This document shows, one piece after another, positions 63,648-64,000 of a DNA stretch of 64,000 nt. Within the stretch, counting starts at the first letter, position 1. Every line of letters starts with the position of its first letter. The translations under genes and the position numbers were made by a program. Source of the DNA: Hirudinaria manillensis (Eukaryota > Annelida > Clitellata > Hirudinida > Hirudinidae); NCBI GenBank assembly GCA_034509925.1, contig CM067528.1:13454501-13518500 (forward strand). The letters run 5' to 3'. A model generated the notes under the pieces. It did no database searches. It worked only from the letters and a program-made list of their open reading frames with translations, and was not told the origin of the DNA.

Positions 63648-64000
63648 GTCTCTTCGTGAACAACAGTTGCATGTGGCGTGTCTGATTGCCAGGTTCCATG
63701 TTGTTCCTGCCACATATATCACGCATCACGCATTTTGTCTGCCAAATCTATTAACACGCACGTAGAGAGACATACAATCGAGCAAACAGCAGATTTTTAT
63801 TGAGCTGGCATAAAATAAGAGGCGCGGACCAACTCGGTCTAAAATAATCATCGGCGCCTTTTGACAGACTCTCATTAAAAGCTGCCGGGAACTATAGCTT
63901 TATAAATATATAGCTTTAAGCCTGGCAGTTTTTTTTTTCTGGATGCACCAGTCATGAAAATTTATTTGACCAAGTTAGTTTCACGCAATATTATTGTTTA
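63648..64000. other. Upstream region of the gremlin-like gene
   Basis: Non-coding sequence to the right edge of the window. It should hold upstream control elements of the gremlin-like gene. I cannot identify specific binding sites. Confidence 0.4.

Overview
This is a stretch of animal nuclear DNA, most likely from a non-vertebrate metazoan. It is AT-rich, and its genes carry many short GT-AG introns. They encode animal proteins: a FREM-type basement-membrane protein, a homeodomain protein, an inward-rectifier potassium channel, the NuRD subunit p66/GATAD2, a gremlin-type BMP antagonist and a DENND2-type Rab GEF. I cannot name the species or phylum. Homology calls rest on recalled family motifs. 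Exon models were built by hand from splice sites and checked for reading-frame phase. No alignment or transcript evidence was available.

Layout, left to right. A FREM1-like extracellular-matrix gene (+, CDS 1465-11131, 10 coding exons) is followed by mitochondrial gatC (-, 12797-14136). A homeobox gene with a divergent caudal-like homeodomain (+, 16564-17602) comes next. Then come DENND2 (+, 18481-25850, 15 coding exons), SETD6 (+, 27554-30222, 11 exons) and GATAD2/p66 (+, 33204-34942). SCFD1/Sly1 (-, 37302-43817, 24 exons) lies head-to-head with RAB6 (+, 44343-47654). A Kir channel (-, 48701-49819) is followed by a cysteine-rich gene I do not recognise (+, 50190-51959). The right part holds RNPS1 (-, 52676-54380), PRKCSH/glucosidase II beta (-, 55575-60850), a patch of DNA-transposon remnants (about 61079-61950), and a gremlin-like gene (-, 62850-63578).

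The genes do not form an operon, but two functional themes recur. SCFD1 (ER-Golgi SNARE fusion) and RAB6 (Golgi traffic) share one short divergent intergenic region of 525 bp. DENND2 and PRKCSH also act in membrane traffic or the secretory pathway. FREM1-like and gremlin are secreted developmental proteins.

The most interesting observation is in RAB6. Two separate 68-nt last exons, at 46855-46922 and 47587-47654, both splice in phase to the same upstream exon. Each supplies a 22-residue hypervariable tail ending in a CXC prenylation motif. Other points of note are an RNPS1 start codon split by an intron, a 21-bp tandem array that repeats the 3' splice site of a PRKCSH exon, a homeodomain one residue longer than usual, and a Kir channel with proline at the rectification-controller position. 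Repeats and mobile-element debris are sparse: a LINE 3' end, hAT and pogo/Tigger fragments, and several microsatellites. I found no CRISPR array or rRNA. No tRNA was recognised by eye.
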